A program made the position numbers and the translations under genes. A DNA stretch of 64,000 nucleotides from contig NZ_JAOWLC010000010.1 in the NCBI RefSeq assembly GCF_025751535.1, positions 62,001-126,000 on the forward strand, written 5' to 3'. Within the stretch, counting starts at the first letter, position 1, and every line of letters begins with the position of its first letter. Source of the DNA: Lentibacter sp. XHP0401 (GTDB lineage Bacteria > Pseudomonadota > Alphaproteobacteria > Rhodobacterales > Rhodobacteraceae). Positions 56,524 to 64,000 of the stretch are shown piece after piece. The notes below the pieces were generated by a model. The model made no database searches and was not told the DNA's origin. It saw only the letters and a program-made list of their open reading frames with translations.

Positions 56524-57539
56524 TCAAACATATCCGTCTGGCTCTTTGGCGGGGTCAGCCCCATATGCGCCCAGCCTTTTTGCGCCAGCATCCGCCCGCG
56601 CGGTGTGCGCTGGATCAGCCCCTGTTGCAACAAAAACGGCTCAATCACCTCTTCCAGCGCGTCTCGGCTCTCCGACAATGCCGCCGCAATCGTCTCGATG
56701 CCCACAGGCCCGCCCGCATAATTCTCGGCAATCAGATTGAGATAGCGCCTGTCCGCACCATCAAGGCCCAACTCATCCACACCAAGCCGCGAAAGCGCAC
56801 GGTCCGCCAGGGCGCGGCTCACAACGCCGTCCGCCTCTACCAGCGCAAAATCGACAACGCGGCGCAGCAAGCGCCCCGCAATCCTCGGAGTGCCGCGCGA
56901 GCGCTTGGCAATCTCCAGCGCGCCTTCCGCATCGGCCTTCACGCCCAGCTTTTGCGCATTCACGCTCACAATCCGCTCCAGCTCGTGCACCGCATAAAAC
57001 TCAAGCCGCGTCGGGATGCCGAATCTGTCGCGCAAAGGTGTCGTCAGCAAGCCAAGCCGCGTGGTTGCCCCGACAAGCGTAAACGGCTGAAGCTCGATGC
57101 GCACCGTGCGCGCTGCCGGCCCCTCGCCAATCACAAGGTCCAGCTCGAAATCTTCCAGAGCTGGATAAAGAATTTCCTCAACCACAGGATTGAGCCGGTG
57201 AATCTCGTCAATAAACAGCACATCATTGCGCTCGAGGTTCGTGAGAATAGCCGCCAAATCGCCGGCTTTCGCAAGCACCGGCCCGCTCGTCATCCGAAAG
57301 CCCACACCCAGCTCGCGCGAAATAATCTGCGCCAGCGTGGTCTTGCCAAGCCCCGGGGGGCCATGAAACAGAGTGTGGTCCATCGCGTCCTTGCGCATCT
57401 TCGCGCTCTCGATGAACACCTTGAGGTTCGCCCGCGCCTCTGCCTGCCCGACAAATTCGCTCAAAGTCTGCGGCCGCAAAGCGCGCTCCACATCCTCGGG
57501 CAGCGCCTCGGGTATCAAAACGGGTTCTCGCGCGCTCAT
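56520..57539 (-). CDS. ruvB: Holliday junction branch migration helicase RuvB
   Basis: AAA+ motor that migrates Holliday junctions with RuvA (339 aa). Walker [12 protein letters not shown] (residues 60-67), Walker [19 protein letters not shown], sensor and arginine-finger region [19 protein letters not shown]-terminal winged helix ([18 protein letters not shown]). Follows ruvA by 3 nt in the order ruvC-ruvA-ruvB. Confidence 0.98.
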   Translation of the reverse strand: MSAREPVLIPEALPEDVERALRPQTLSEFVGQAEARANLKVFIESAKMRKDAMDHTLFHGPPGLGKTTLAQIISRELGVGFRMTSGPVLAKAGDLAAILTNLERNDVLFIDEIHRLNPVVEEILYPALEDFELDLVIGEGPAARTVRIELQPFTLVGATTRLGLLTTPLRDRFGIPTRLEFYAVHELERIVSVNAQKLGVKADAEGALEIAKRSRGTPRIAGRLLRRVVDFALVEADGVVSRALADRALSRLGVDELGLDGADRRYLNLIAENYAGGPVGIETIAAALSESRDALEEVIEPFLLQQGLIQRTPRGRMLAQKGWAHMGLTPPKSQTDMFE

Positions 57540-57542
57540 AGT

Positions 57543-58199
57543 TTACCCCTTCGGTGCCAAAAGCCGCAGCGCCTGGCGGATCAACGTGGCCGTGTCCTCG
57601 CCGCCGCCGTTCTCCTGCGCCTGCGCAATCGCGCTCGCCGCCTCGCCGGGCGCATAGCCAAGGTTCGTCAAAGCCGAAAGCGCTTCCGATTGCGCCGCCC
57701 CGCCAATGGGCGCGGAAGGCGCACTCACAGGCGCAATATCCTCAAGCACATCGTCATCGCCCATGTCAGGCGCGCGCCCCGCCCCCAAAGCCATCACGGC
57801 AGGTGCCTTGTCTTTCAGTTCGTTCACAACCCGCTGCGCCGTCTTGGGGCCAATACCCTTCGCCGCCTTCACAGCGTTCCAGTCCCCCAGCGCAATCGCG
57901 CGGCTCACACCGTCAGGCCCAAGTGCACTCAGCATCGCAAGCGACGCCTTCGCGCCCACACCCTGCACGCTCATCAGCAGCCGATACCACTCTTTCTCGA
58001 TAAGCGAGGTAAAGCCAAACAGTTGCAAATTGTCTTCGCGCACGAGCAAATCAGTATAAAGCGCCACGGCCTCTCCCGCAGGTGGCAGGCTGCGCAACGT
58101 CCGCTCGGAGCAATAGACAAGATAGCCGACACCCTTCACATCAATCAGCGCATGGTCCTCGGCGATATAGTCAATCCGTCCTGCAATTTTCCCGATCAT
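57543..58199 (-). CDS. ruvA: Holliday junction DNA helicase subunit RuvA
   Basis: Junction-recognition subunit (218 aa). It has an OB-like N-terminal domain ([20 protein letters not shown]), two helix-hairpin-helix motifs ([17 protein letters not shown] and [21 protein letters not shown]) and a C-terminal domain III that contacts RuvB ([19 protein letters not shown]). Between ruvC and ruvB. Confidence 0.97.
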   Translation of the reverse strand: MIGKIAGRIDYIAEDHALIDVKGVGYLVYCSERTLRSLPPAGEAVALYTDLLVREDNLQLFGFTSLIEKEWYRLLMSVQGVGAKASLAMLSALGPDGVSRAIALGDWNAVKAAKGIGPKTAQRVVNELKDKAPAVMALGAGRAPDMGDDDVLEDIAPVSAPSAPIGGAAQSEALSALTNLGYAPGEAASAIAQAQENGGGEDTATLIRQALRLLAPKG

Positions 58200-58205
58200 A
58201 CCAGC

Positions 58206-58703
58206 CTAGCTTCCTGTCTTCGCAAGCGTCATTTGCGCGTATTTGTGGTGATGTGCATGACAAATGGCAATGGCCAAGGCGTCCGCCGCGTCAGCTTTGC
58301 TCACATCCGCGCTCGGCAACTGCATCTTCACCATATGCTTGATCTGGTCTTTCGTGGCATGGCCCACGCCGACAACAGTCTTTTTAACCTTGTTGGGCGC
58401 ATATTCCGCCACACCAAGGCCAAACTGTGCGGGCACGAGCAGTGCAATCCCCCGCGCTTGGCCGAGCTTCAGCGTGGCCACCGCGTCTTTGTTGACAAAG
58501 GTTTGCTCTACAGCGGCGGTTTCGGGCGCGTATGCGCGCAAAACATCGGTCAGCCCACTGTGAAGCGAGAGCAACCTCTCGGCCAGGTCCTCGCCCACCG
58601 AGTTCACAACACCGCAAGCAACATAGCTCAAACGCGGGCCATTGGCCTCAATCACCCCCCAACCCATATTCCGCAAACCGGGGTCGATCCCTAAAATACG
58701 CAT
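58206..58703 (-). CDS. ruvC: Crossover junction endodeoxyribonuclease RuvC
   Basis: Resolves Holliday junctions. [19 protein letters not shown] holds the first catalytic Asp (D7), [11 protein letters not shown] the Glu, and [17 protein letters not shown] the C-terminal Asp pair. The start at 58703 gives 165 aa; the frame is open further upstream without homology. First gene of the minus-strand ruvCAB unit, 6 nt from ruvA. Confidence 0.97.
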   Translation of the reverse strand: MRILGIDPGLRNMGWGVIEANGPRLSYVACGVVNSVGEDLAERLLSLHSGLTDVLRAYAPETAAVEQTFVNKDAVATLKLGQARGIALLVPAQFGLGVAEYAPNKVKKTVVGVGHATKDQIKHMVKMQLPSADVSKADAADALAIAICHAHHHKYAQMTLAKTGS

Positions 58704-59032
58704 TCCCTGTCGCCTCGCTGCCCGAATATGTTGCTTTTTTGAAGCACTAGCACGAAAGGGGAACATCTGCCAAGTCTTAACGCCTGTTGCCGGTTTTGAC
58801 ACAGAAACGCCGCAATGCAGCACAAACCGGTTCAAATCCGCCTCTTTCAATGCTGAAACCGACCTCCCCAAGGCCGAGTATAGCTATGAAATAAAGGGCG
58901 ATCAGCAATTTTTCACTCATGCAAAAAATGCATGGGACTTATGTAAAAGAAACACCTTGCGCAGTGTCAGAACGCGGCCTACATGCCCCTCAACAGAACA
59001 CAGACCATAACTCTAGAAAAAGGAATACGGAT
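58704..59032. other. 329-bp intergenic region between ruvC and the DUF1127 gene
   Basis: Divergent starts, so the gap should contain both promoters. I see no RNA gene or ORF I can support. A CATGCA-AAAAA-TGCATG dyad lies at 58918-58934. The AGTATAGCTATGAAAT stretch near 58877 is -10-like for the plus strand, but no -35 can be assigned. Confidence 0.6.
58918..58934. promoter_or_regulatory. Dyad upstream of the DUF1127 gene
   Basis: CATGCA-AAAAA-TGCATG, a perfect 6-bp inverted repeat with an A5 centre, about 99 nt before the ATG. It could be an operator. Confidence 0.4.
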
Positions 59033-59242
59033 ATGGCCTCCATCGAGTACACACGCGCACAGCAAGTAGCTGCCTCAAATGGCCGTATCGGCCAGTTCTT
59101 TGTTCACATGACAGCTGCTTTCGTTTCATGGAATGCTGCCCGCTCAACGCGCAACGCCCTGTCACAACTCAGCGACCGTGAGCTGGAAGACATCGGCCTC
59201 TGCCGCGGCGACATCGACGCAATCGCAGACGCACAGCGCTAA
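59033..59242 (+). CDS. DUF1127-family small protein
   Basis: A 69-aa basic/amphipathic protein ending in the DUF1127 core: SWNAARSTRNALSQLSDRELEDIGLCRGDID. AAGGAA lies about 6-11 nt before the ATG at 59033. DUF1127 proteins are common in Alphaproteobacteria; CcaF1 of Rhodobacter sphaeroides, a member, binds RNA and is linked to stress-related small RNAs. RNA binding is an inference for this protein. Strong intrinsic terminator follows. Confidence 0.9.
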   Translation: MASIEYTRAQQVAASNGRIGQFFVHMTAAFVSWNAARSTRNALSQLSDRELEDIGLCRGDIDAIADAQR

Positions 59243-59264
59243 GCGCTTCTCCCCCCTAAAAGTG

Positions 59265-59298
59265 AAAGCCGCGCTTCCCATCGGATGCGCGGCTTTTT
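59265..59298 (+). terminator. Intrinsic terminator of the DUF1127 gene
   Basis: AAAGCCGCGC (59265-59274) pairs with GCGCGGCTTT (59287-59296) around a 12-nt loop, and the T-run merges with the stem (TTTTT to 59298). It lies 22 nt after the stop. Confidence 0.9.
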
Positions 59299-59333
59299 CT
59301 TTGGAGGTCTTAACAGAGAGAGAGAGAAAACAA

Positions 59334-59678
59334 TTACCGGATAACATCCGAGAGAGCTTGGGACACATACATCGTCACAACACCTGGCTCCATGAGCCAC
59401 GCGCCCGCCTGCTCAACAACCGTGCCATTGCGCATCGGTGCGAGCTTGGAGGCGTATTTTTCGGGGCCAAAATTGGCCACAGCAACGGCTTTGAACAAAA
59501 CACCGATGCAAAGAACACTGAAGAGAATGGTCAGAGGAGCGGCACCTTTAGCGCGCTTGGGCTTGATGGTGATCAGCCCGGTCCGATCAACACGGAAGCC
59601 GTAGCCGTTGCTCATCGAGCGGTGCTTACGAACAATGCGTGTCAGACGCTTATCAAATTTTTGCACGTTGGCAGACAT
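59334..59678 (-). CDS. Membrane protein of unknown function
   Basis: A 114-aa protein with one predicted helix (TILFSVLCIGVLFKAVAVANFG, about residues 45-66) preceded by a basic N-terminal region (FDKRLTRIVRKHRSMSNGYGF). No family recognised. A GGAG SD lies 8 nt before the ATG at 59678. The topology suggests a positively charged cytosolic N-terminus. Minus strand, following prmA after 104 bp, with no obvious terminator between. Confidence 0.75.
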   Translation of the reverse strand: MSANVQKFDKRLTRIVRKHRSMSNGYGFRVDRTGLITIKPKRAKGAAPLTILFSVLCIGVLFKAVAVANFGPEKYASKLAPMRNGTVVEQAGAWLMEPGVVTMYVSQALSDVIR

Positions 59679-59782
59679 AACAAACTCCAGCGCCCCCACT
59701 GAAATGTCCTTATAAAATGCCCCTGAAATGTGGCAAAACTTGGGCAAGTGCCTCAAATTCGTCGAAAAAAGACACGTATTTG

Positions 59783-60649
59783 TCAGGATTTCTTCAGCAA
59801 TAGTGTCGTCCAGTCACCAATCACATTGCTCTGCACCAGATTGGTTCCATTCCGTGCATAAACCTCAATCACTTCGTCAGCCTGCTCGTTCAATATCCCC
59901 GACAGAATCGCATAGCCACCGGCCGTGAGATTCGCGGAAATCTCGGGGGAAAGCGCCACAAGCGGGCCTTTCAGGATATTGGCAAAGATCAGATCATAAG
60001 GCGCGGCCTCCGCCAGAACAGGATGCCCGAAGCCCGCCGCTTCGACGCATTCGATCCGTCCCTCAAGCCCATTGGCCCGTGCGTTGGCTTCGGCAACCTC
60101 AACAGCCACCTCGTCAATATCGCTGGCAATAATCCTCACTGGCCAAAGCCGTGCAGCCCCCATCGCAAGCACAGCCGTGCCACAGCCGATGTCAGCGACG
60201 CTAGCAGGCACAAAACCTTCAGTCGCCAAGTGATCAAGCGCCAGCAGGCAGCCCAGCGTTGTGCCGTGATGTCCCGTGCCAAAAGCCATCGCCGCCTCGA
60301 TCAGAAGCGGCTCCGCTTCTGCGGGCACCTTGTCAGCGTCATGGCTTCCATACACCACAAACCGCCCCGCCGTGACGGGCGCAAGCTCGCGCCTCACCTT
60401 GGCCACCCAGTCGGTCTCGGGAATATCCGAAACAACAAAGCGCGCACCATGCATCACCTCAAGCAGCGCCAATCCTGCTTTGTCGGGCGTTTCCGTGAAA
60501 TACCCCGCCACTTCCCAAAGCCCCGAGCCGTCTTCCATCTCGAAAACACCGACCCCTGTAGGCTCCGGCTCCATCCGTTCCAGCGCTTCGCCAAGGGCTT
60601 CCGCATCGGCCTTGTTGTCAATCGTGGTAAATGCCGAATAGCTCGTCAT
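59783..60649 (-). CDS. prmA: Ribosomal protein L11 methyltransferase
   Basis: Trimethylates ribosomal protein L11 (288 aa). The SAM domain has AFGTGHHGTTLGCLLALDHL, VADIGCGTAVLAMGA (motif I), IASDIDEVAVEVAEANARAN, and DLIFANILKGPLVALSPEI (catalytic NxLxxP-like segment). The N-terminal substrate-recognition domain spans about the first 120 residues. Confidence 0.95.
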   Translation of the reverse strand: MTSYSAFTTIDNKADAEALGEALERMEPEPTGVGVFEMEDGSGLWEVAGYFTETPDKAGLALLEVMHGARFVVSDIPETDWVAKVRRELAPVTAGRFVVYGSHDADKVPAEAEPLLIEAAMAFGTGHHGTTLGCLLALDHLATEGFVPASVADIGCGTAVLAMGAARLWPVRIIASDIDEVAVEVAEANARANGLEGRIECVEAAGFGHPVLAEAAPYDLIFANILKGPLVALSPEISANLTAGGYAILSGILNEQADEVIEVYARNGTNLVQSNVIGDWTTLLLKKS

Positions 60650-60673
60650 GATATCGTCCTGTCTTAGGGGGAG

Positions 60674-61909
60674 TTATTCTGCGGGCGCCGCCGCGACAAA
60701 TTTGGAGAAAACAGTTTCATTTCCGGGCTCAGGGTGGCGCGGAATAAGAAGCGCCAGCATGAATGACACCGATGCCATCCCGGCCGCCAGCATAAACACA
60801 GCCGTCGGCGACACCAGCCAGAGATAGCCAAGCGAGGCAGGCAGGCCCACAGCTGCAATATGGTTGATGGTAAAGGCCACAGCCGCTGTGGGCGCAATAT
60901 CACGTGGATCGGCGATTTTCTGGAAATACGTCTTCAACGCCAACGCAAGACCGAAGAAAATATGATCAATCACATAAAGCGTCGCGGCCAGTACAACGCC
61001 CCAACCAAACATGTAGATCCCGCCATACGCGAGAAACACAATGAACAGCCCGACATATTCAAACATCAAAGTGTTGCGCTCGCCGTAGCGGTGCACAACA
61101 TGGCCCAGAAACGGGGCCACAAACATGTTGATCACAAGGTTGATAAGGTAAAGCGAGGCAACTTCATGCACAGCAAAGCCGAACTTCTCAACCATCATAA
61201 AGCCCGCAAACACCATGAAGATCTGTCGCCGCGCCCCCGCCATGAACTGCAAGCAGTAGTAAAGCCAGTAACGGCGGCGCAGGATCATCTTTTTCACCTG
61301 CGGATGCGGCGCTTCAAACTGCGGATAGGCCAGCATGCAGAAGATAGCCAAAGCGGCCGTGATACCACCCGAAATCATGTAAACAATGTTATACGTCAGG
61401 CCCAAAGGCTCCCAAAGGGCGACGATAAAGAGATAGCAAATCAGCGTTGCCCCTGAGCCCATGGCCAGCAAATACCCGAGCACCTTGGGCGCACGGTCCT
61501 TGCTCAACCATTGCAACTGAAGCGACTGGTTCACCGTCTCGTAATAATGAAACCCGATAGAAGAAAGCATGGTGATCGTGAGAATTCCCGCCATCGAGGG
61601 GAACCATGCAGTCACAGCCGTCGCGGCGCCAAGCATGACAAGCGACACAAGCCCCAAGACCTGCTCGCGCACAAAAATAATGATCGCGATAACCCCGACC
61701 GCCAGAAACCCCGGAATTTCCCGCACCGTATGCAGCCAGCCGTTGTCAGAGCCATCAAACCCGCCCACCTCGATCACGAAGTTGTTGAGCAGCGCGCTCC
61801 ATGTGGCAAAAGCAACCGGCATCGCAAAAGCCATGAGAAACAACAACGCAACCGGCCGCCGCCAAAGCGGCAGGTCTGATGCATCTTCGAGTTTCACAAT
61901 ACGGGCCAT
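60674..61909 (-). CDS. MFS transporter
   Basis: A 411-aa integral membrane protein with about 12 predicted helices, e.g. RPVALLFLMAFAMPVAFATW, FLAVGVIAIIIFVREQVLGL, VLGYLLAMGSGATLICYLFI and PTAVFMLAAGMASVSFMLALL. The layout and helix pattern fit the Major Facilitator Superfamily, with a weak A-like motif DRAPKVLGYLLAMGSG. Substrate unknown. Start 61909 (MARIVKLEDAS) is preferred to an in-frame 61972. Divergent from the YeeE/YedE gene across 161 bp. Confidence 0.85.
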   Translation of the reverse strand: MARIVKLEDASDLPLWRRPVALLFLMAFAMPVAFATWSALLNNFVIEVGGFDGSDNGWLHTVREIPGFLAVGVIAIIIFVREQVLGLVSLVMLGAATAVTAWFPSMAGILTITMLSSIGFHYYETVNQSLQLQWLSKDRAPKVLGYLLAMGSGATLICYLFIVALWEPLGLTYNIVYMISGGITAALAIFCMLAYPQFEAPHPQVKKMILRRRYWLYYCLQFMAGARRQIFMVFAGFMMVEKFGFAVHEVASLYLINLVINMFVAPFLGHVVHRYGERNTLMFEYVGLFIVFLAYGGIYMFGWGVVLAATLYVIDHIFFGLALALKTYFQKIADPRDIAPTAAVAFTINHIAAVGLPASLGYLWLVSPTAVFMLAAGMASVSFMLALLIPRHPEPGNETVFSKFVAAAPAE

Positions 61910-62007
61910 AGCTTCGCTTACGCCTTTTCGGCGGGCTTGCACAGAGCAAATCACACCCCGAAAGCGGGGCAATGCAGTCTCCAGAACACCCGATCCCCCT
62001 TCAAAAT

Positions 62008-62021
62008 CTGATCCATATCAA
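62008..62021. promoter_or_regulatory. FNR/FnrL-like box upstream of the YeeE/YedE gene
   Basis: CTGAT-CCAT-ATCAA matches the FNR-type consensus TTGAT-N4-ATCAA with one mismatch. It is centred about 56 bp upstream of the YeeE/YedE start and about 105 bp from the MFS start. Confidence 0.5.
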
Positions 62022-62033
62022 AGCATGAATGTA

Positions 62034-62039
62034 TATAAT
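62034..62039 (+). promoter_or_regulatory. Candidate -10 hexamer of the YeeE/YedE gene
   Basis: TATAAT is a perfect sigma-70 -10 box 32 nt before the ATG. The expected -35 position would overlap the FNR-like box, which has no good -35 hexamer of its own. Confidence 0.5.
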
Positions 62040-62070
62040 CAGCTACGCGCAGTCAGGAAAGCGAGGACGC

Positions 62071-63141
62071 ATGGACATTATCCCACTCATCGAACGCATC
62101 GGCGAAGCGCCCACAGCAGCGCTCTTTGGTATGATCACAGGTCTGGTTTTCGGCATCGCCGCCCAGCGCTCGCGGTTCTGTCTGCGTGCCGCCTCGGTCG
62201 AATTTGCCCGCGGACTGATGAAAGACAAGGTCGCCGTCTGGTTCCTCACCTTTTCGACAGCCCTCGTCTGGGTGCAGGGCGCACAGCTCTTGGGCCTCAT
62301 GGAAACACAGGAGGCCCGCATGATGGCCGTGCCGGGCAGCTGGTCGGGCGCTATCATCGGCGGCCTAATGTTCGGTGTCGGCATGGTGCTGGCACGCGGC
62401 TGCTCGGGGCGCTTGCTCGTGCTGGCTGCCACAGGAAACTTACGCTCCGTCGTGGCGGGCCTCGTCTTTGCGGTGGTGGCGCAAATGTCGCTTTCAGGCG
62501 TGCTCTCGCCCACGCGGGACTGGCTCGCAGCGCTCTGGATCACGGACGGTGGCCGCAACATGGATTTGCTCGCCTCCGTAGGACTGCCACCTGCATCGGG
62601 GTTCTATATCGGCCTCAGCTTTGCAGCACTGGCGCTCTACCTGTCGTTCAAAGAAAAGATCGGCATATCACGGCTTATCTTCGCTTCGGGTGTCGGCTTT
62701 TCAGTCGCCCTCGGCTGGGTGCTGACCTATACGCTGGCGCAATCCGCTTTCGACCCCGTGCAAATCGAAAGCGCTACTTTTTCAGGTCCATCCGCCCACA
62801 CGCTCATGTTCTTCCTTGATCGCAACGCGGTGCTCGAATTTGACGTGGGCCTCGTGCCCGGCGTTGTGATCGGCTCGCTCCTCGCCTCCCTGGCCACCCG
62901 CGAATTCAAGTTTCAGGGGTTCACCGACGAAAGCAACATGCGCCGCTCGATGACAGGTGCAGTGCTCATGGGCTTTGGCGCGATGCTCGCAGGCGGCTGC
63001 GCCATCGGCGCGGGTGTAACCGGCGGGTCGATTTTTGCTGGTACAACCTGGCTGGCACTCTTCTGTATGTGGATCGGCGCGATGGTGACCGATGTGCTTG
63101 TCGACCAGCGCGGGCTGAAAGGCGCGAACGCGGCCAGCTGA
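62071..63141 (+). CDS. YeeE/YedE-family (TsuA-like) sulfur transporter
   Basis: A 356-aa membrane protein with about nine helices. AAQRSRFCLRAASVEFARG, ARGCSGRLLVLAATG and GGCAIGAGVTGGSIFAG carry the conserved cysteine/serine-glycine motifs of YeeE/YedE proteins. E. coli and Spirochaeta TsuA (YeeE) transport thiosulfate. No YeeD/TusA-like partner is seen nearby. Start at 62071; an in-frame ATG at 62029 lies beside the FNR-like box. Confidence 0.9.
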   Translation: MDIIPLIERIGEAPTAALFGMITGLVFGIAAQRSRFCLRAASVEFARGLMKDKVAVWFLTFSTALVWVQGAQLLGLMETQEARMMAVPGSWSGAIIGGLMFGVGMVLARGCSGRLLVLAATGNLRSVVAGLVFAVVAQMSLSGVLSPTRDWLAALWITDGGRNMDLLASVGLPPASGFYIGLSFAALALYLSFKEKIGISRLIFASGVGFSVALGWVLTYTLAQSAFDPVQIESATFSGPSAHTLMFFLDRNAVLEFDVGLVPGVVIGSLLASLATREFKFQGFTDESNMRRSMTGAVLMGFGAMLAGGCAIGAGVTGGSIFAGTTWLALFCMWIGAMVTDVLVDQRGLKGANAAS

Positions 63142-63154
63142 GGTTCGTTTCGGG

Positions 63155-63235
63155 GTCGAATTTTCGCTGCGCGAAAATCCGACCGGCTGGGGGCTTTGCC
63201 CCCAGACCCCCAGGATATTTAGAGCAAGAAAAATG
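63155..63235 (-). repeat. Hairpin repeat, copy 3 (3' of priA)
   Basis: On the minus strand: TTTTTCTTGCT, CTAAATATCCTGGGGG, a perfect 8-bp stem CTGGGGGC-AAA-GCCCCCAG (63187-63205), then GTCGGATTTTCGC and GCGAAAATTCGAC (63155-63167 and 63171-63183), 13 bp with one mismatch. It starts 2 nt after the priA stop and separates convergent YeeE/YedE and priA. Confidence 0.85.
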
Positions 63236-63237
63236 AC

Positions 63238-64000
63238 TTAGTAGAAGCTTTGCGGGTCGATATCGACTGTGAGGCGAAGCTGGTTGGGGAGTTTGAGCCC
63301 CTTTAGCCACGCTCTCAATGCAGCTTGCAAGGGCGCATCTTTTGGGGCCTTGACAAGCAGGCGCACACGGTGACGGCCCCTCACACGGGCCACGGGCGCA
63401 GGCGCGGGGCCAAAGACCTGCGCGCCGATTTTTGCCAGCGGCGCAGCATTGCGCGCAAGGTGCTCGCCGAGGTCAAAGGCATCGCGCTCATCCGGCGCGC
63501 TGATCACAATCCCCGCGAGGCGGCCAAAGGGCGGCATCCCCGACAAGCGGCGCTCGTCCGCTTCGGCCCGCCAGAACCGGCGCTCCTCGCCTGACATGAT
63601 TGCACGCAACACAGGGTGCTCCGGCTGATAGGTTTGAAGCATCGCGACACCCGCCTTATCGGCGCGCCCCGCACGGCCGGAAACTTGTCGCATCTGCTGA
63701 AAGGTGCGCTCGGCAGCACGCATATCGGAGCCTTGCAAGCTGAGGTCGGCATCTATCACGCCGACCAGCGTGAGCAACGGAAAGTTATGCCCTTTAGCAA
63801 CCAGTTGAGTGCCGATGATGATGTCTGCCGCGCCTTCCGCGATGGCCACGATCTGCGCTTTCAAAGCCCGCGCAGAGCCGAAGAGATCGGAGCTTAGCAC
63901 CGCCACCCGCGCCTCGGGGAAACGCTCTGCCGTTTCCTCGGCCAGCCGTTCCACACCGGGGCCGACAACCGCCAGCGTGCCTTCGGCCTCGCACGAGGGG
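63238..64000 (-). CDS. priA: Primosomal replication helicase PriA, C-terminal part (5' end outside window)
   Basis: Restarts stalled replication forks. The visible 254 codons cover the end of the helicase core and the C-terminal domain. EAEGTLAVVGPGVERLAEE at the window edge follows a zinc-binding segment. IIGTQLVAKGHNFPLLTLVGV and QMRQVSGRAGRADKAGVAML are helicase motifs V and VI, and the C-terminal RHRVRLLVKAPKDAPLQAAL completes it. Reading frame is open to the window end. Confidence 0.97.
   Translation of the reverse strand, partial: PSCEAEGTLAVVGPGVERLAEETAERFPEARVAVLSSDLFGSARALKAQIVAIAEGAADIIIGTQLVAKGHNFPLLTLVGVIDADLSLQGSDMRAAERTFQQMRQVSGRAGRADKAGVAMLQTYQPEHPVLRAIMSGEERRFWRAEADERRLSGMPPFGRLAGIVISAPDERDAFDLGEHLARNAAPLAKIGAQVFGPAPAPVARVRGRHRVRLLVKAPKDAPLQAALRAWLKGLKLPNQLRLTVDIDPQSFY

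Noticed and set aside
56511-58694. Long plus-strand open frame (over 700 codons) across ruvB, ruvA and ruvC
   Set aside because: It is antisense to three well-conserved genes; it has no signal or motif, and GC-rich Rhodobacterales DNA commonly leaves such shadow frames.
58826-58841. GGTTCAAATCC resembling a tRNA T-loop
   Set aside because: Flanking bases do not form the five-pair T-stem, and no acceptor or anticodon arm can be built around it.
59313-59328. AG dinucleotide run near the 3' end of the membrane-protein gene
   Set aside because: Only about seven repeats, in a non-coding gap; phase variation is not supported since it is outside any reading frame or promoter I can place.

Overview
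The window looks like ordinary chromosome from an alphaproteobacterium of the Rhodobacterales, most likely the marine Roseobacter group. The evidence is a GC-rich genome, an F1-only ATP synthase operon, a two-lipoyl-domain OdhB/SucB, TIGR02302, DUF6455 and DUF1127 genes, and the order ruvCAB-ybgC-tolQRAB-pal-cpoB-tilS-ftsH. Genus is not resolved. I saw no rRNA, tRNA, insertion sequence, prophage or CRISPR array. Almost every base is coding, and many neighbours overlap by 1-8 nt.

Layout. 1-14.4 kb: TCA-cycle region with mdh (5' truncated), a secreted unknown, a sulfotransferase, then sucC-sucD, a secreted alpha/beta hydrolase, sucA and sucB, four envelope/membrane genes, and lpd. 14.5-19.6 kb: AsmA-like protein, rimO, DUF6455 protein, YigZ-like protein, M48 lipoprotein. 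19.7-25.2 kb: small unknown, class II HDAC-like amidohydrolase, the minus-strand unit ftsE-ftsX-plsC-flavin protein, and a zinc-ribbon membrane protein. 25.3-31.1 kb (minus): TIGR02302 protein and the argH-DUF2834-small lipoprotein-lysA cluster. 31.2-35.6 kb: TlpA-like thioredoxin, lytic transglycosylase, alpha/beta hydrolase, HCCA isomerase-like protein, prs. 35.6-41 kb (minus): H-type lectin gene and atpHAGDC. 41.2-47 kb: methyltransferase, gloB, clpA, M23 peptidase, trans-aconitate methyltransferase-like gene. 47-58.7 kb (minus): ftsH, tilS, cpoB, pal, tolBARQ, ybgC, an unknown gene and ruvBAC. 58.7-64 kb: DUF1127 protein, membrane unknown, prmA, MFS transporter, YeeE/YedE transporter, and the 3' part of priA.

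Functions. Central carbon metabolism (mdh, suc genes, lpd) and energy conversion (F1-ATPase) share the window with envelope building and division (tol-pal, ftsEX, plsC, AsmA, transglycosylase, L,D-transpeptidase), protein quality control (ftsH, clpA, M48) and DNA repair (ruvABC, priA).

The less ordinary signals are mostly non-coding. They are: a 13-bp dyad made of two TGTGATCACA palindromes upstream of sucC; a three-copy GC-rich hairpin element that always lies just downstream of a gene in the same orientation; an array of GTNCAC motifs partly phased at 11 bp near 18.4 kb; structured leaders upstream of atpH and tolQ; and an FNR-like box before the YeeE/YedE gene. Among proteins, a small LptM-like lipoprotein beside lysA, the H-type lectin behind the ATP synthase operon and the HDAC-like enzyme stand out. 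I did not find a convincing new multi-gene system; these are candidates, not demonstrations.
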